Assembly: GCA_002404295.1 (NCBI GenBank)
Contig: DHJK01000198.1
Coordinates: 1 to 5,520 of the forward strand
Length of the DNA: 5,520 nt
Reading direction: 5' to 3'
Origin: Legionellales bacterium UBA4722
GTDB lineage: Bacteria > Pseudomonadota > Gammaproteobacteria > DSM-16500
Program-made: the position numbers and the translations under genes
Shown: positions 5,435-5,520 of the stretch, piece by piece
How the letters are laid out: each line of letters begins with the position of its first letter
Position numbering within the stretch: the first letter of the stretch is position 1
Notes under the pieces: generated by a model
What the model was told of the DNA's origin: nothing
Database searches by the model: none
Seen by the model: only the letters and a program-made list of their open reading frames with translations

Positions 5435-5520
5435 ATGTTCATTTTTTCAATACTATTTCTAATGGGAATAGTGGTATTGCAATGCTTTACAACATTGCCA
5501 ACTATATATTTACCAATTGC
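5435..5520 (+). CDS. comEC: Probable ComEC/Rec2 competence protein, N-terminus only
   Basis: This reading frame is open to the window end, giving 28 codons. It starts at ATG with AAGG (5425-5428) 6 bases upstream. The residues begin MFIFSILFLMGIVVLQ and continue CFTTLPTIYLPI. A hydrophobic first helix followed by a short Leu-Pro-containing linker is the pattern of ComEC/Rec2, the inner-membrane channel that takes up single-stranded DNA in natural transformation. In several Gammaproteobacteria comEC lies just after the lol genes, which supports the call. The visible piece is too short to show the Competence or metallo-beta-lactamase domains, so any membrane protein beginning with a helix remains possible. 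Confidence 0.5.
   Translation, partial: MFIFSILFLMGIVVLQCFTTLPTIYLPI

Overview
The window reads as a Gammaproteobacterial chromosome segment of moderate to low GC. It carries two conserved housekeeping blocks on the + strand: tmk-holB-tatD (dTMP kinase, DNA polymerase III delta' subunit, TatD nuclease) and lolC/F-lolD (lipoprotein release from the inner membrane). The first codons of a probable comEC follow at the right edge. The gene order, a single Lol permease gene in front of lolD, and long hairpin-forming intergenic repeats suggest a Legionella/Coxiella-like (Legionellales-type) bacterium. That placement is an inference from protein style and gene order; no search was possible.

Layout. 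Positions 1-88 hold a fragment that looks like the end of a dispersed repeat, then a polypyrimidine/polypurine tract folding into a GC-rich hairpin just before the tmk ribosome binding site. tmk (89-730) is separated from holB (934-1935) by a 171-bp imperfect inverted repeat (741-911), a MITE-like element inserted between two genes that are usually adjacent. A perfect 14-bp palindrome joins it to the holB start. holB and tatD (1922-2716) overlap by 14 bases. A hairpin that includes the tatD stop codon closes this block.

The lol block begins at 2800. The permease gene and lolD overlap by 8 bases (ATGAGTAA), with the lolD Shine-Dalgarno inside the permease gene. No second permease gene (lolE) follows, which points to a LolF-type homodimeric permease. 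A small palindromic terminator candidate lies after lolD. A regulatory-looking spacer with two palindromes comes next, then an unrecognised 107-residue protein with two predicted membrane segments (4918-5241) and an excellent Shine-Dalgarno. The 193-base gap after it holds four short hairpins. Then comes an ORF open at the window end whose N-terminus and position fit ComEC.

The genes serve DNA replication (dTTP supply and clamp loading), nucleic-acid turnover and envelope lipoprotein sorting. I see no defence system, CRISPR array, tRNA, rRNA or intact insertion sequence, and no evidence of a new multi-gene system. The least explained parts are the intergenic repeats and the orphan small membrane protein with its flanking palindromes and hairpins.
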